A DNA stretch of 64,000 nucleotides from Ianthella basta (Eukaryota; Porifera; Demospongiae; Verongiida; Ianthellidae), in assembly GCA_964019415.1 (NCBI GenBank), contig OZ025870.1:9552915-9616914 (forward strand), read 5' to 3'. This document shows positions 1 to 11,019 of the stretch, one piece after another. Position 1 is the first letter of the stretch; the number at the start of each line of letters is the position of its first letter. A program made the translations under genes and the position numbers. The notes beneath the pieces were generated by a model that saw only the letters and a program-made list of their open reading frames with translations, had not been told where the DNA came from and ran no database searches.

Positions 1-1884
1 ATCCAACATCCAGGCAGCTCCAGCCCACCATCCCTGTTGAGGGAGGGGTGGTTCAGCCTGATGTGGATTGCCTCCTTGAGCATCAGTTCTTTGGAGGTCC
101 TGGCTTGGTCGATCACTGTTGTCTCCTCCCATTTGATTGGATAGTGGTTCTCCCACGCATGTTCTGCAAGGGCTGACTTCTCCAGTGTCCCCTTCTGACA
201 GGCATCCTGGTGCTCTTTCATTCTTGTCTCGAGCCTCCTCAGTGTCTCCCCAATGTAGATCTCGCCACAGCTGCATGGGACTTGATACACCACCTTGGAC
301 TTCTTCTCCAGCGCCAGTGTGTCCTTCACCTTGGTTAGCATGGAACGTAGAGACAGTCCAGACTTGAAGACAACCTTCATGCCGAACTTCCTACAGACCC
401 GTCTGATGTCCTCACTGACTCCTTCTGTGTAGGGAAGCATCACCAGTGGGGGTCTGCGTCCCTCCTCCGGCAGTGGCTCCTCAGTGGTCTCCACATCTCG
501 CCTGGAAGGAATGGATGAGGAGCGGATGAAGTTACTGGGGTAACCATTCTGTCTCAGCACCTCGGTGAGGTGACACTCTTCCTTCTGTAAGTCCTCCTGC
601 CTGGTGGTGATGCTCCTTGCTCTGTCGTACAGACATCTGACCAGCCCTCTTTTGACGTGAGATGGATGGTGGGACCGGAAGTCCAGGTACCGGTCCGTGT
701 GTGTGGGCTTCCTGTAGACAGTGACATCCAAGTTGCCATCATCTTTCCTCTGGAGCAGGGCGTCAAGAAAGGGGAGGCTCCCTTCCTTCTCCACTTCCAC
801 AGTGAACTTGATGGATGGCCGCACACTGTTGAGGTGGCTCAGGAGTCCTTCCATTGTGCCCTTCTTCACGATGCAGCAGGTGTCATCCACGTACCTCTTC
901 CAGAGCCGGGGCTTGGTTGGGGCGGACCTGAGTGCCAGTTCTTCGAAGAACTCCATGTACAGGTTCGCCACCACTGCTGAGACAGGGGAACCCATTGCTG
1001 CACCTTCCCGTTGCTCATAGAACTCTCCTCCGTAGCAGAAATAGGTGGACTTCAAGCACATCTCAAGCAGTTCTGCAACCCTGTCAGGAGAGAGAGTGGT
1101 CCTGTTCACCAGCGTTTCATCCCTTCGCAGTCTGTCATGAATGACCTGAACTGCCTCGTCGATGGGCACGTTGGTGAACAGGGAGGATACGTCAAAGCTG
1201 ACCAGCATCTCGTCCTCCTCAACCCTCAGGTCTGACATCACCTCCACAAAGTGCTTGGAGTTCTTCACATGTGAGTCCGTCTTGCCTGCCAAGGGAGAGA
1301 TGAGAGAGGCGATGTGTTTGGAGAGTTGGTAAGAAGGGACCCCAATGCATGAGACAATGGGTCTGAGAGGAACTTATGCCTTGTTGATCTTCGGGAGGCC
1401 GTATATCCTGGGAGGTTGGCTGCCGGATGGCCTGAGCTGGTGGTATAGATGCCCTGTGATCTCTCCATCCTTCTCCAGCCCCTTCAGTCTTCGACTCAGC
1501 CTTCCCTCCTGGGTAGCAGTAGGGTCCTTCTTCAGTCGTTTGTAGGTGGCTGTATCCAACATCCCTCTCATCTTCCTGTCGTAGTCCTCTCTCAATATCA
1601 TCACTGTGGCGTTACCCTTGTCAGCCGGCAGGATCACTTCATCCTCCAGGCTTCTTAGCTCCTTCAGGGCCTTCCTCTGCTCCTTGGTCAGGTTGTCCTT
1701 CGGAGGCTTGGCATGCCTAAGGATCCCACATACCCTTCCCCGGAGATCCTCAGCATCTTCTTCACTCAGCTGCCTTGCTCCTTCCTCTACTGCAGCTATG
1801 GTGTCTACCACCGGAAGCTTGGTTGGAGCTGGTGCAAAGTTCAGTCCCAGCTTCAGTACGTCCTCCTGTGGTTTGGAAAGTGAG
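1..1884 (-). mobile_element. Penelope-like retroelement (RT + GIY-YIG), 5'-truncated and broken
   Basis: Read on the minus strand, one frame runs from about 1884 to the window edge and is interrupted only by a TAA at 1374-1376. The order is that of a Penelope-like element. First comes an N-terminal conserved segment ending in GLNFAPAP (about 1825-1850). The reverse-transcriptase core follows, with LPADKGNATV, YGLPKIN, MGSPVSAVVANLYMEFFEEL and the catalytic YVDD at 882-893. A GIY-YIG endonuclease comes last, with VYQVPCSCGEIYIGE around 245-290 followed by R..EH. These elements copy RNA into DNA at a nick made by the GIY-YIG domain. The left end lies outside the window. The frame meets stops above 1884, so the 5' end is truncated. 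The premature stop makes this copy non-functional unless it is read through. Confidence 0.85.
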
Positions 1885-1936
1885 CGATCTCAAGTCGATT
1901 ACAATACATATCTGTCTGTGTCTTTGTCCATGTCCT

Positions 1937-2102
1937 CCCCCCCCCCCCCCTACATCCATCATGCGAGTGAGCTTCATTCCTGTCGTCCTTACTCTCCAGA
2001 CAACAATTACTGCTGCAACCCTAGTATGTTTACATGTATGAGAGGCTTTCCCCACCATTGCATTGCCCCCCCCCCCCCCCCCCCCCCACCCCCACGCCCC
2101 CC
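1937..2102. repeat. Poly-C tracts
   Basis: There are two long homopolymer C runs, one of 14 at 1937-1950 and one of 22 at 2066-2087. The second is followed by a C-rich stretch to about 2102. They lie between the retroelement and the first exon of the CARD gene. Their exact lengths are likely to be polymorphic or misassembled. No gene was seen between 1885 and 2366. Confidence 0.8.
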
Positions 2103-2366
2103 ATTTCTATTCAATGTAGCTAGCTAATCTCAAATTTTCTCTGGACTTCAACAATTTTTACACAATTTGGCTATCTATAGCTAATAATTCAATTGGCATT
2201 TGCACAATCACGTGCACCCACTATATGACATATTGTGTGTCCCGAAGAACAGAGCTTAGCTACATGTTTCTACTCGATCACATGAACGCTCAGCCATGTT
2301 ATGCATTGCCCTGCCCACTTCTTCGGTACTAGTGATCAGTTCCCGGAAGTGGGTTTTGTTATCGAA

Positions 2367-4579
2367 ATGGCCGGAGACATGACAGCCTCAGAAACCCCCG
2401 CGCAAAAAGCCCTGAGGAAGGCGAATGCGCAATTAGTCCGCGACTTAGTCCCTGGTGACACTTACAACGACTTGTTCTCTATGGGATATTTGTCGGCACC
2501 TCAGTTGGAAGAAATTCGAGGTCTGGCGGACCAGAAGAAGCACTCTCGTGCCAATGAAGAAATAGTTTCGGCAATGATGAAGCGCAGTGACGCTGAGATT
2601 GTGGCCTTCTGTGAACTTCTGTACAAGAAACAACAAAGAAAATGTGGAGAGGCATTGCTCAAAGGTAAGGGCTCTGGTTTGGTTAGCCAGTTAGCTACAT
2701 TCCTATAGTCACTCAATAGCTTCTTGTTGGCAGACGAATAGCTATCCTCTCTAGCATTCTTAGCAACGGGAAAGAGTGGGCCAACTCTTGGTCCGCGCGA
2801 TCGACTCCCTAGTTATGCTGTTTGGCGAGGAAGAGCTACCCATGAACATACAGCGACTCGTCTGACCATAGACCGAACTTTATGTGGTCTGAGTTAGTGG
2901 TTAGCTACACAGCTATGTAACGATCAGCCCTGGTGAACAGCTCTTCTAGATCAACTCCACAGATTACATGTCTATAATTATTATATTCACTATAATTATG
3001 TATACTTTGGTACACAGTCTATTTCAAGTTAAATGTACTAAGACGTATTATTATAATATAATTGCTGTTTCTGTCTGTACTGCCTATTAGTCTTTTCTTG
3101 TTCCACCCCTTTGCCACTGTTTATCACGCTAGTAAACACTCATGCAGTAAGAATTCGGTAGCAGTAGGTTTCAATTACAACGAATTTGTTGAAATCACGT
3201 CCAAATAGATGCCTGGGCCTTTTATTCCAAAGATCTTTGACCTAGCCTCTATTTGAGCCTGGCTTCTATATACTCGAGCCCAGTTTCTATTAAAGCTGGT
3301 AAGCCATTTCTCCTATCTAATGTCTGTAAAACACATGGCTGCCCGTCAAGATCCACATTAATTGCACTGTGGTCGATTTGTACCTCCACAGTGCATATCA
3401 GCTGTCAGAAAGGTCTTTATGTGAATTTCTGACTAGCGTCAGTTCTAGCTTTACTTATACTTTGCAGGAATCGGTCCCAGATCATTCTTGAATATTTATG
3501 CTACATCAAAGGTTATACTGCAGTGTTTGCTCACGATTACTTATGGCCAACTTTGCCCATTCTCATTTTGCACACAATCAAAGGAGGTGGGATGGCATAG
3601 TGTGCTTCTTGGTACATAGTCGTCATTGTCCTAGCTGTATGTATTATTTTACGTGCTGATGAAGGCTTATAATAATTATATTTCACCATTATAATAAAAT
3701 TTGTGTGACAAACGTGTGGACCAATGTTATATATATATTATATAATACTGTACTCTAACAGTGCAGTAATTGTGTAAATGCTTTTCTGGGGTATTTCATG
3801 CATGTACTTTCCTTTTGATGCATGCAGCACTGAAAATGGAGAAAGCCGAAGGATTGTCAGGCATTTCAACTGTACCAGTGGTAGCTCATCGTACACCACA
3901 ATACTATCCCCAGTTAGATGAAATGGACGATCACCTCATACACCTAATGACAAAGATCAAAGAAGTGACTAAAGATCGCGAGGATGTCAAATTTATTTGC
4001 AATCGCCTTCTGTCATCAATGCAACGTATAGAGAAAGTGGATGCAAAACAGGCTATCTCCCGTCTGACCTCACCAAAATGCACAAGTGCAGAAGCCATTG
4101 ATCTCATGCAGCAATTCATTGATTACCTGGATTGCAGGCTGCTTAGTAGGCTTATTCGTGCTTTGAAGAGTGAAACACTGAAGGTTGAGTGGGACATATT
4201 TCGTCAGAAGCTTGGTGATGCCTGCAGGAAGAGCCTGCATGCTTGCAAGAGCAGTCTAAAGGATTATACTTCGCCTCGCAATGGGATTACCGTGGGGTTG
4301 CAGACTACCTTTGTGGCATCTGATTTGCAAATCCGAAAAATACTAGAAGTACAGCAATTTCTGTGTAATGAAATGGGCCTAGAAGAGAGTGATTTCCAAG
4401 GATTCGCCTGCAGTGTTGTGACACTATTTTTTGCTGTTTTGCGCGCTCGCTTGCCATTCCTTCTCAGCAAGTTTTCACGCCATCACAATGCACTGGAGGA
4501 CATTGGAATTGCAGTGGTGTATGTACCAGGAGAGTTCATCTATGATGTACAGCTAGACCACGAACACCTTTACTCGCAG
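2367..4579 (+). CDS. CARD-domain protein, exons 1-2 (N-terminal part of a probable CARD/coiled-coil/KH gene)
   Basis: Exon 1 is 2367-2664, ending AAAG|gtaagg. Exon 2 is 3828-4579, starting after tgcatgcag and ending CTCGCAG|gtaagt. Exon 1 ends in phase 1 and exon 2 restores the frame as GCA-CTG-AAA, giving LLKALKMEK; exon 2 ends in phase 0. I chose ATG 2367 because it has a good context (cgaaATGG) and starts just before the domain; an upstream in-frame ATG exists at 2301. Residues about 10-95 look like a CARD, a six-helix death-fold interaction module: LVRDLVPGDTYNDLFSMGYL, then QLEEIRGLAD, IVSAMMKR and AFCELLYKKQ. Exon 2 encodes about 250 residues of mostly helical sequence that I do not recognise. 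CARDs recruit partners by CARD-CARD contact in cytosolic signalling complexes. The phase-0 end matches the phase-0 coiled-coil exons from 13620 onward, so I infer one gene, but an intervening exon or a separate gene is possible. Confidence 0.65.
2665..3827 (+). other. Intron 1 of the CARD gene
   Basis: AT-rich sequence between a gtaagg donor and a tgcatgcag acceptor. I see no coding exon, TIR element or RNA gene in it, only short AT microsatellites such as the one near 3730. Confidence 0.6.
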
Positions 4580-4611
4580 GTAAGTCTTCGTTTTCAGGGC
4601 GCCAATGGTGC

Positions 4612-5200
4612 ACCTATATATTATATAATTTTTGAGCTTAGGTATTCATTCTGCGAAGTGCTCCCACGAGCAACGGCGCATGGACACCAAACTTTCCCAG
4701 ATTACGGACGCCACACCCGGTCTCGATCTAAGGGGGGTGACGTGCACAAAAAGGCCCCTGCCGAGGAGCGCGTGGCAAAAAACCTCCAAACGAGCGTCCG
4801 CCATATTGGATTTATGGAGAAAATATATGGTTTTCCACGCACGCTCCTATGCTGCCAATACAAAAGAAGAACCCCAACCGTTGTTCACGAACTCCACCTG
4901 TGAACGTCGACGAAAAGCGCCCAAACGTTCCCAGCAGTGGCACGCTGTACCTCACATCAATATAAGATGGTAGATGTGCTAAAATAAGCTGCTGCCGAGG
5001 AGCGCGGGGCCAAAACCCAGGATGAACCGACCGTCGGCCATCTTGGATCTGCGATAAACGTACAGGACCTCTCTACAGGACGCACTAGACCCCCCTACAG
5101 GAAGCACTTTACAGTTTACCCTCCTATAGCATACAGGGCCTGCCGAAGGCGGGGGCCTTGCAGCTAATATTATATAATTTTTGAGCTTAAGTATTCATAT
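4612..5200. repeat. Direct repeats of about 35 bp flanking the left arm of the foldback element
   Basis: The stretch at 4612-4648 (tattatataatttttgag, then gcttaggtattcat) recurs at 5164-5200 with about two changes. The two copies bracket the roughly 515-bp left arm of the inverted pair. This is either an unusually long target-site duplication or a local duplication made together with the insertion. Confidence 0.55.
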
Positions 5201-6345
5201 GGCTTTACATGCTTGATATTTGTATTAAAAATGTCATTGCATTTGGCGATGCTCAAGTTGTTTTTCACAAAACTTAGAACCGTTTTACTAGTGTTTCATC
5301 ATCTTGTAATCAAATGAAATGTGTTCATGAATTTGTGTTAATAAGGTGATACTGATAGAGAGCCTAAAGAGGTACTCCTCTGCAATTACAGCTCCCAAAT
5401 ATCGCGGACGGACATAAAATGGCCATGTTTGACATTCTCTGTTTGCTAAGCTCATAATCCTCTTTCTTCATGCTATCTATTTTTAGGGGCTGCCTGCCGC
5501 AGCCCCTATGTTGCTTTCAAATTGACATTTTTGTATGGCTTCATGATACAGATATAAAATTATATAGATACTAGCGGACAGACCTGCCCTTCGTGCAGGT
5601 CTCTCCGCGTGCTCGGCGTATGCCAGCTGGTCGGACACAGGCTGGTAATGCCATTGCTACTCAGGCCCCAGCTAGAAATGCACTGGCTAGTCATGCATGT
5701 TCTGGCAAAGGATAGTCCAGGCTGGCCTGGTGATGTCAGTGTGACTGACCTAGCTACCATGTGTGCATGCAAATTTACATTGAAGATCACCGTAGACAAA
5801 CAACGGATAGTTGTAAGAAGCTGATGGTTTCTGTGTGTGAGACAACCCCCTTTCCTTTTTCTCAGCTTCGGTATTGCGCTAGCTTGGATGTAATCCTCGC
5901 ACCTGCGCGAACGTCTAGGATACGGCATACTTTCTTCCAAGATCCAAGATGGCCGACGGTCGGTTCATCCTGGGTTATCGCCGCGCGCTCCTTGGCAGCA
6001 GCTTATTTTAGCATGCCTACCACCTTAGATTGATGTGAGGTACAGCGTGCCATGGCTGGGAACGTTTGGGCACGTTTCGTGGACGTTCGCGGGAGGAGTT
6101 CACGAACAACGGTTGGGGTTCTTCTTTTGTATTGGCAGCATAGGAGCGTGCGCAGATAACCGTATAATTTCTCTGTAACTCCAAGATGGCGGACGGTCGT
6201 TTGGAGGTTTTTCGCCGCGCACTCCTCGGCAGGTGCTTTTTCACGCACGTCGCCCCCTTTAGATTGAGACTGGGTGTGGCGTCCGTAATCTGGGAAAGTT
6301 TGGTGTCCATGCGCCGTTGCTCACGGGAGGAGTTCGCGAACAACC
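4650..6345. repeat. Inverted-repeat pair (foldback-type) with arms of about 400 bp
   Basis: The arm at about 4650-5060 is repeated in reverse complement at about 5930-6345. Landmarks present in both arms are the GCGCATGGACACCAAACTTT block, CCAATACAAAAGAAGAACCCC, and CCGACCGTCGGCCATCTTGGAT. Each arm itself consists of two diverged units of about 200 bp that share gaggagcgcg and a tgttcacgaac-like block. The loop of about 870 bp shows no clear gene. I found no transposase, so this is probably a non-autonomous foldback element in the intron after exon 2. Confidence 0.65.
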
Positions 6346-6605
6346 GTTCTGCTCAATCCTTCTTTATATATATAGATATATTATAATTATAGTACGCAAA
6401 ACTACGGTTGTACGTCAATGCTTACATATATTGAATGTATTGGGCAAAGTATTGGGGTATGAGGAATATATATTGTTGGCCATTTTATTCGTCCAGAAGT
6501 GGACCGTGTGCGAGACCAAGGAACTTTCAAAACCAGCTTCTAAATGTTGTCTTATAGCGAACTTTGGACGTTCTCTTCCGTCTCTGATCATAGAACAGAC
6601 TCCGA

Positions 6606-6961
6606 CTTCTTTCCTTACCATGTGTAGTTTCGAACGTTATCTTTCATTTGTGTCACCATGGTACATAGACCATCTTAATTAGCATTTCCGAGTGTCACCG
6701 ATTAGTTTGTGCCCGGTGTGGAAGTTTCAAAGGAGGCTCTGAATAGAGCCCGCCCACATCGGTATATAAGGAGGGAATTGATCAGTGGCTGTTGGCGGTG
6801 ACCAATGACCCGGCTGCTAAACGGTCGGCTAAAGATCTGGAGGTTGCTGGTGCTGGTCCGGTTCACTGCCATTTTTCCCTTCCCCTTCTTTCCTTACCAT
6901 GTGTAGTTTCGAACGTTATCTTTCATTCGTGTCACCATGGTACATAGACCATCTTAATTAG
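6606..6961 (+). repeat. 77-bp near-perfect direct repeat, period 279
   Basis: A 77-bp block at 6606-6682 (cttctttccttaccatgtg through catcttaattag) recurs at 6885-6961 with one mismatch seen. The 202 bp between the copies hold a TATA-like tatataagg at about 6763. The arrangement resembles the short terminal direct repeats of a small LTR-type relic or a simple segment duplication. No reading frame lies inside. Confidence 0.7.
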
Positions 6962-7970
6962 AAGACTCCTACAGCACTTCTGGCCAACAGGCAAGGAGAC
7001 AACTTTGAGACAGCACCCAACAGGTCATCGACTTCACCCTGCATCTTCGATAATGGCCACGCCTGCCTCGGAGAACTTCACTCCGCCGCCTGGTACACAT
7101 GACAGGAGTAACGTAGAAACTAGTGAGCGCCACGATTTGTACATGCTAACGGTTTTCAACAGTCTGTAGCATTTAAAAGCTTAGCGTGCACAGTTGCCCT
7201 TCTAAATGCTCTTCAGAACCTAGCCCACGCATACTGCACTGTAGCAAACTACATATGTAGCTTTTGCCATAACAGAACACTAGCTACTCTCGTGACTGTG
7301 TGTTCCTTGATACATTATGTTTCTGTAAGTTCTCATTGTGAATGCATGGGCTGTAAGCAGTCGTGTGTCTATCTGCTGGAGAATTCTCTGTGCTTGTGTG
7401 TGTGGTCTTAAAATAGCGGCACAAAGGAAGATATTGGAGCAACTTGCTTTGTCAGTCAAAGCAAACAGGTAAGATCCAACCACTGCTGTAGGTCCTCTGT
7501 GAAATGCAGTCTGCTTGAAGATCTGTAGCAAAAGAAAGCAGTTCTTAAACCGTGCCAATTACTAAGATGAGTAAACTTGTCATTTGCAATTACATGTTTA
7601 CATATTTATGATGATTAAACTCGTCATTCGCATCTAAAGGGTTAATGTAATCATGACGTAGTGGAGCCCAGTTGGCTCAATGTACAATACTCCTTGCATA
7701 CCTTGGCCATTTTGTACTAATTAAGAACTACCGCTTACATCATAGGTAGACGGACCACTTGGCCACGTCCACAAAGTTTCATGGTGAAGTGAGCCTGCAT
7801 GACTCATTTAAACTGTCACGTCTTAGCAGGGCCCAGTTGGTTGAATACAACTCACCTTGCATATCTTGGCAAGTTTGTCTCTAATTAAATATATTGTTAA
7901 TGCCCTAGGAAGATGGACCACCTGGCTTTGTCTACCAAGTTTCCTGATAAAGTGAAGCCAGCTGCATTAA

Positions 7971-8547
7971 CTCATTAGTCCCGAATGACGCATATATGTC
8001 AAAACGTTACTTTTCTCTGGCTACGAGCAGTCCACAGCAGCGTCACTTTCACAGAACTTGCAGCAGTATCAGAGCCTTCCTTTGGCATACCTATCTCATT
8101 TCCTGATCTCGCAAGCTGCGTGAAACAAACTGCTTTACTTTGCGAGCAATAATATGCAACGTTTCCTGCTTGTATTTTAAGCTTCGGTACGTGTGTGCTG
8201 GCATGAATTGGTGTAGGAAGAACTCCACATCTTCCTGTGATACTGAACCAAGCAGCAAATGTTCATCGTCATGGTTTGGGGCTGAGAACAGGGGTCGGAC
8301 AATACGAATGTTTGCATGCCTGTTCACAGGAGTCACGAACGCGTGTGAAGAGTTTGGATTGTGCATGAGAATGCTGTCGACTGTTCTGGACTACTTCTTG
8401 AAATAGAGCATTCCTCCTACGTCGCCGTTTGGGTGAAGAAATGGCCTAAAAGCGTGAAACACGACATGTCAAATTTCTTTGTATGCACAGCCGTTTAAAT
8501 TTTGGAAGTGGGAGCTGGCGCGCAATTTATACTTCAAGACTAATGGG
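7971..8547. mobile_element. piggyBac-like MITE, family B copy 1
   Basis: A 577-bp element flanked by TTAA on both sides (7967-7970 and 8548-8551). It begins CTCATTAGTCCCGAATGACG and ends AGACTAATGGG, so its ends are inverted repeats of the form CCCATTAGTC. A TTAA target with CCC...GGG ends is the signature of piggyBac-type elements. It has no transposase, so it is non-autonomous. A second copy lies at 35380-36019. Confidence 0.75.
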
Positions 8548-8657
8548 TTAATATACAAGCACAGCTCTATATCATTATATTCTCCTTACAGAAAGTGTTA
8601 TTCTATGCACATTTCTATTGCAACTTTCCGGCTCCTTGTACTAGGATGAATGCCTAA

Positions 8658-8870
8658 TTAACCCATTTGCCCTGGAAATTATATCTTGTGCCTTCACTTG
8701 AGTTGTGCAATTAAAATGGCGGCACACAAGAAGATAAAAGTGCCTAATGTTTTGGCACACTTTGCTACTGTCTGTAACTTAACGCTGAAGGAGTGCGCTA
8801 CTTTACGATGTCTTCGTGGATGGTCCACAGTACGACTTGGTCGTCTTCCAGACTCTGCACTAAGGTAAAG
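8658..8870. repeat. Half-element with TTAACCCATTTG end (possible TTAA-target relic)
   Basis: A TTAA at 8658-8661 is followed by CCCATTTGCCCTGG and then by an aaaatggcggcacacaag block. The end resembles the TTAACCCATTAG ends of families B and C. I could not find the matching right end, so this is a weak call. Confidence 0.3.
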
Positions 8871-9301
8871 GCTACAGTGAGGAAGACACTGAACTCAGCC
8901 AACATTGGTACCCGCTCAGTGTATCTCCGGTCCAAACAACCTAGCTGAAGTCTGATACCATTGCAAACAAGGATGTGTATCCTCTTTTGGCTTGTGGAAG
9001 CCTCTGTGTGCAAACCTGTGCTGTATCAGTTCAGTAACAGATAATTGTTTAAGTCTTCCCTCATGAATAAAAATTGGAATACTACATACAGATATGCTTA
9101 TACCTCTACTATAGAAATATTTCTAATTTTGCTGCGGAACAGTTACTACTGACAGTTCACAGGTGATTTCAACCAGTGAAGTCAATATTTTAGGGTATGG
9201 TTTTGCACATTTTTGTGTCCTATCACAACCAATTAAGTTTGAGAAATAGGCTAGTTCTCCTAATACCAGTTTGATCCAACAGGGTATTGATCAAAGGTTA
9301 A

Positions 9302-10579
9302 TCACTGGATATTACGTCTGACCTACCAACTACACCAGTATTGGTGTCTCACTTGGCAGGGGGCACTGTGCACAATGCCTCAGTCGTGATGACTGTAGCC
9401 TCCTTGTCTGTTTCTGTTGAAACCACAAGTGTTTAACTTGTGGTGGATACAGAAGCAGTCAGTCATCCAACCATTAACCATCAGTACGCCACATGCATGT
9501 GGGACATATCCAGTCCGTTTAAATAAGGCGAACCTTGAGGTATTCACGCCTTAAAGTGTGAAATTCCTATGTTGCCATGACTACGCTCTCGCTGCATGTG
9601 ATGTGCGCGTGATTCGAGAGGATTGAGAAATTGAACGTCATATCCGACGGTGACAAGAAACAAAATGTAAAAAGACAAAAAGAAGTTTTGGTAAGAGGGA
9701 AACAGTGCTGATGTCTTCATCGTTCTCAAACTTTGAAGGGATCGACGTTTCAAGCCTTTATACAGAGGAATCTTGCACTTCAAACTCGGCGAACGTTGAA
9801 TGACATCATGTGCTTGCTTCCGTTTTATACTCCATATATGGTTTGTCACGAGAACGTCATGTGATGCACTCGGCAAAGAGGCTTTCCTGCCATTGCTTTC
9901 ACAATCCGCCGTTGTCGAAATTGCTGAGACAATTTCTTGGCCAGATAAAGATTGAAATGGTTAGCCAAGTGAGTTTTCTAACTTTTCCATGAGGGATTAT
10001 GCTTTGCGCCTTTCCTATCTAGAGTTAGGTGACCCGAACTTTCTTCAATAAACAAGTAGTTGCTGTTTTCTTGCTATAAGTTCTCAGTAGATTGGTTGAT
10101 CAACTAATCCCTAATGCAAAAGTTAGATAGTACTGTTGCGCACCCAATGATGCTGTTCTTTACCCGCTGTGCCCTTCCATTGATTTCGACATCGCCATTT
10201 ACTGCTATTTTGGTGGCTTCGTAATTGTCGCTATAACTCGATTAAAGAAAGTATTATTAACAACGCTTATGCACAGAGTTATAGAAGAGTTCTTTGTCTG
10301 TACTTTGGTATTTGTCTCGGTCTGATCCAGCTGAGCCTGTAGGAGATATAAGCAAAAATGCGAAGGACAAAATCGGCTGCGCATTGTTTACATAGCCATG
10401 TCCCACATGCGCACTGATGAGCCCCAATTAGGGCGAAACACCTGTCTGTGGCTCTTCCATCTTTGTTGGATGACTGGGGGAGGCGATCACTGGTTGCCAA
10501 CCAATAGGGCTTCGTGCCCCCCTACCAACTGAGACACTAATACTGGTGTAGTTGGTAGGTCAGGCGTAATATTCAGTGA
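9302..10579. mobile_element. 1.28-kb TIR element in TTAA, carrying a hammerhead ribozyme
   Basis: The left end (9302 onward, TCACTGGATATTACG then CTACACCAGTATTGGTGTCTC) is repeated in reverse complement at the right end (to 10579, from about 10514), giving terminal inverted repeats of about 65-70 bp with a few mismatches. TTAA stands at both borders (9298-9301 and 10580-10583). The interior has only short frames that I do not recognise, for example a 110-residue minus-strand frame at 9544-9876, so the element is non-autonomous or decayed. A hammerhead-type ribozyme sequence lies near the right end. Part of the interior (10280-10400) recurs inverted at 11400-11530. Confidence 0.75.
10409..10450 (+). 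ncRNA. Hammerhead ribozyme (type I, two-base-pair stem III)
   Basis: All conserved core positions are present and in order. CTGATGA is at 10414-10420. Stem II is GCCC (10421-10424) with loop CAATTA and GGGC (10431-10434). GAAA is at 10435-10438. Stem III is A-C (10438-10439) paired with G-T (10444-10445) around loop ACCT. The cleavage triplet GTC is at 10444-10446. Stem I pairs CGCA (10410-10413) with TGTG (10447-10450), including one G-U wobble. The predicted cut is after C10446. Small hammerheads with very short stem III are known in animal retroelements and retrozymes, where they work best as dimers. Here the ribozyme sits inside a TIR element. Confidence 0.75.
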
Positions 10580-11019
10580 TTAACCTTCAATCTATTGCCT
10601 CGCAGTGGCTAACTGCAAAAGCAATTCCCCTTTGAGGGTATTGATCACATTGCCATGGTAATGGGCATCTAAACGAAGTTTCTAAGCGTCGTACACTCCT
10701 CAGCTGTAGTTATGCGCTGTGGTCTATTTTGTCCAGCCATGTTCTACTTTGATATGCAGCGTTTGCGCCTATGATCTAAATACCACTTTTAGAGCATGGG
10801 CGTGACTTAGGCCTGTGGTCTATATATAGCAATGAAACTGCAGCTGTGATAACAATTTTTAGCTAACGCCACATAATACAATACACCATGCTTATTTATT
10901 TTGTCAAGAAACAGCAACATTATGGCTACACTATCTGCTGCCGGCTCCTCGCCAATCATTTGGAATCTACAACTCTTTAATGTTGATCAATTGCTGTCTA
11001 TGAACAATTTGGCTACTTT

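Noticed and set aside
5585-5940. 126-residue minus-strand frame in the loop of the foldback pair
   Set aside because: No recognisable domain, no splice context, and it is bounded by repeat arms.
9810-9968. Frame ending MVSQ|gtgagt as a possible extra exon between CARD exon 2 and the coiled-coil exons
   Set aside because: It lies wholly inside the TIR element 9302-10579 and has no heptad or domain signal.
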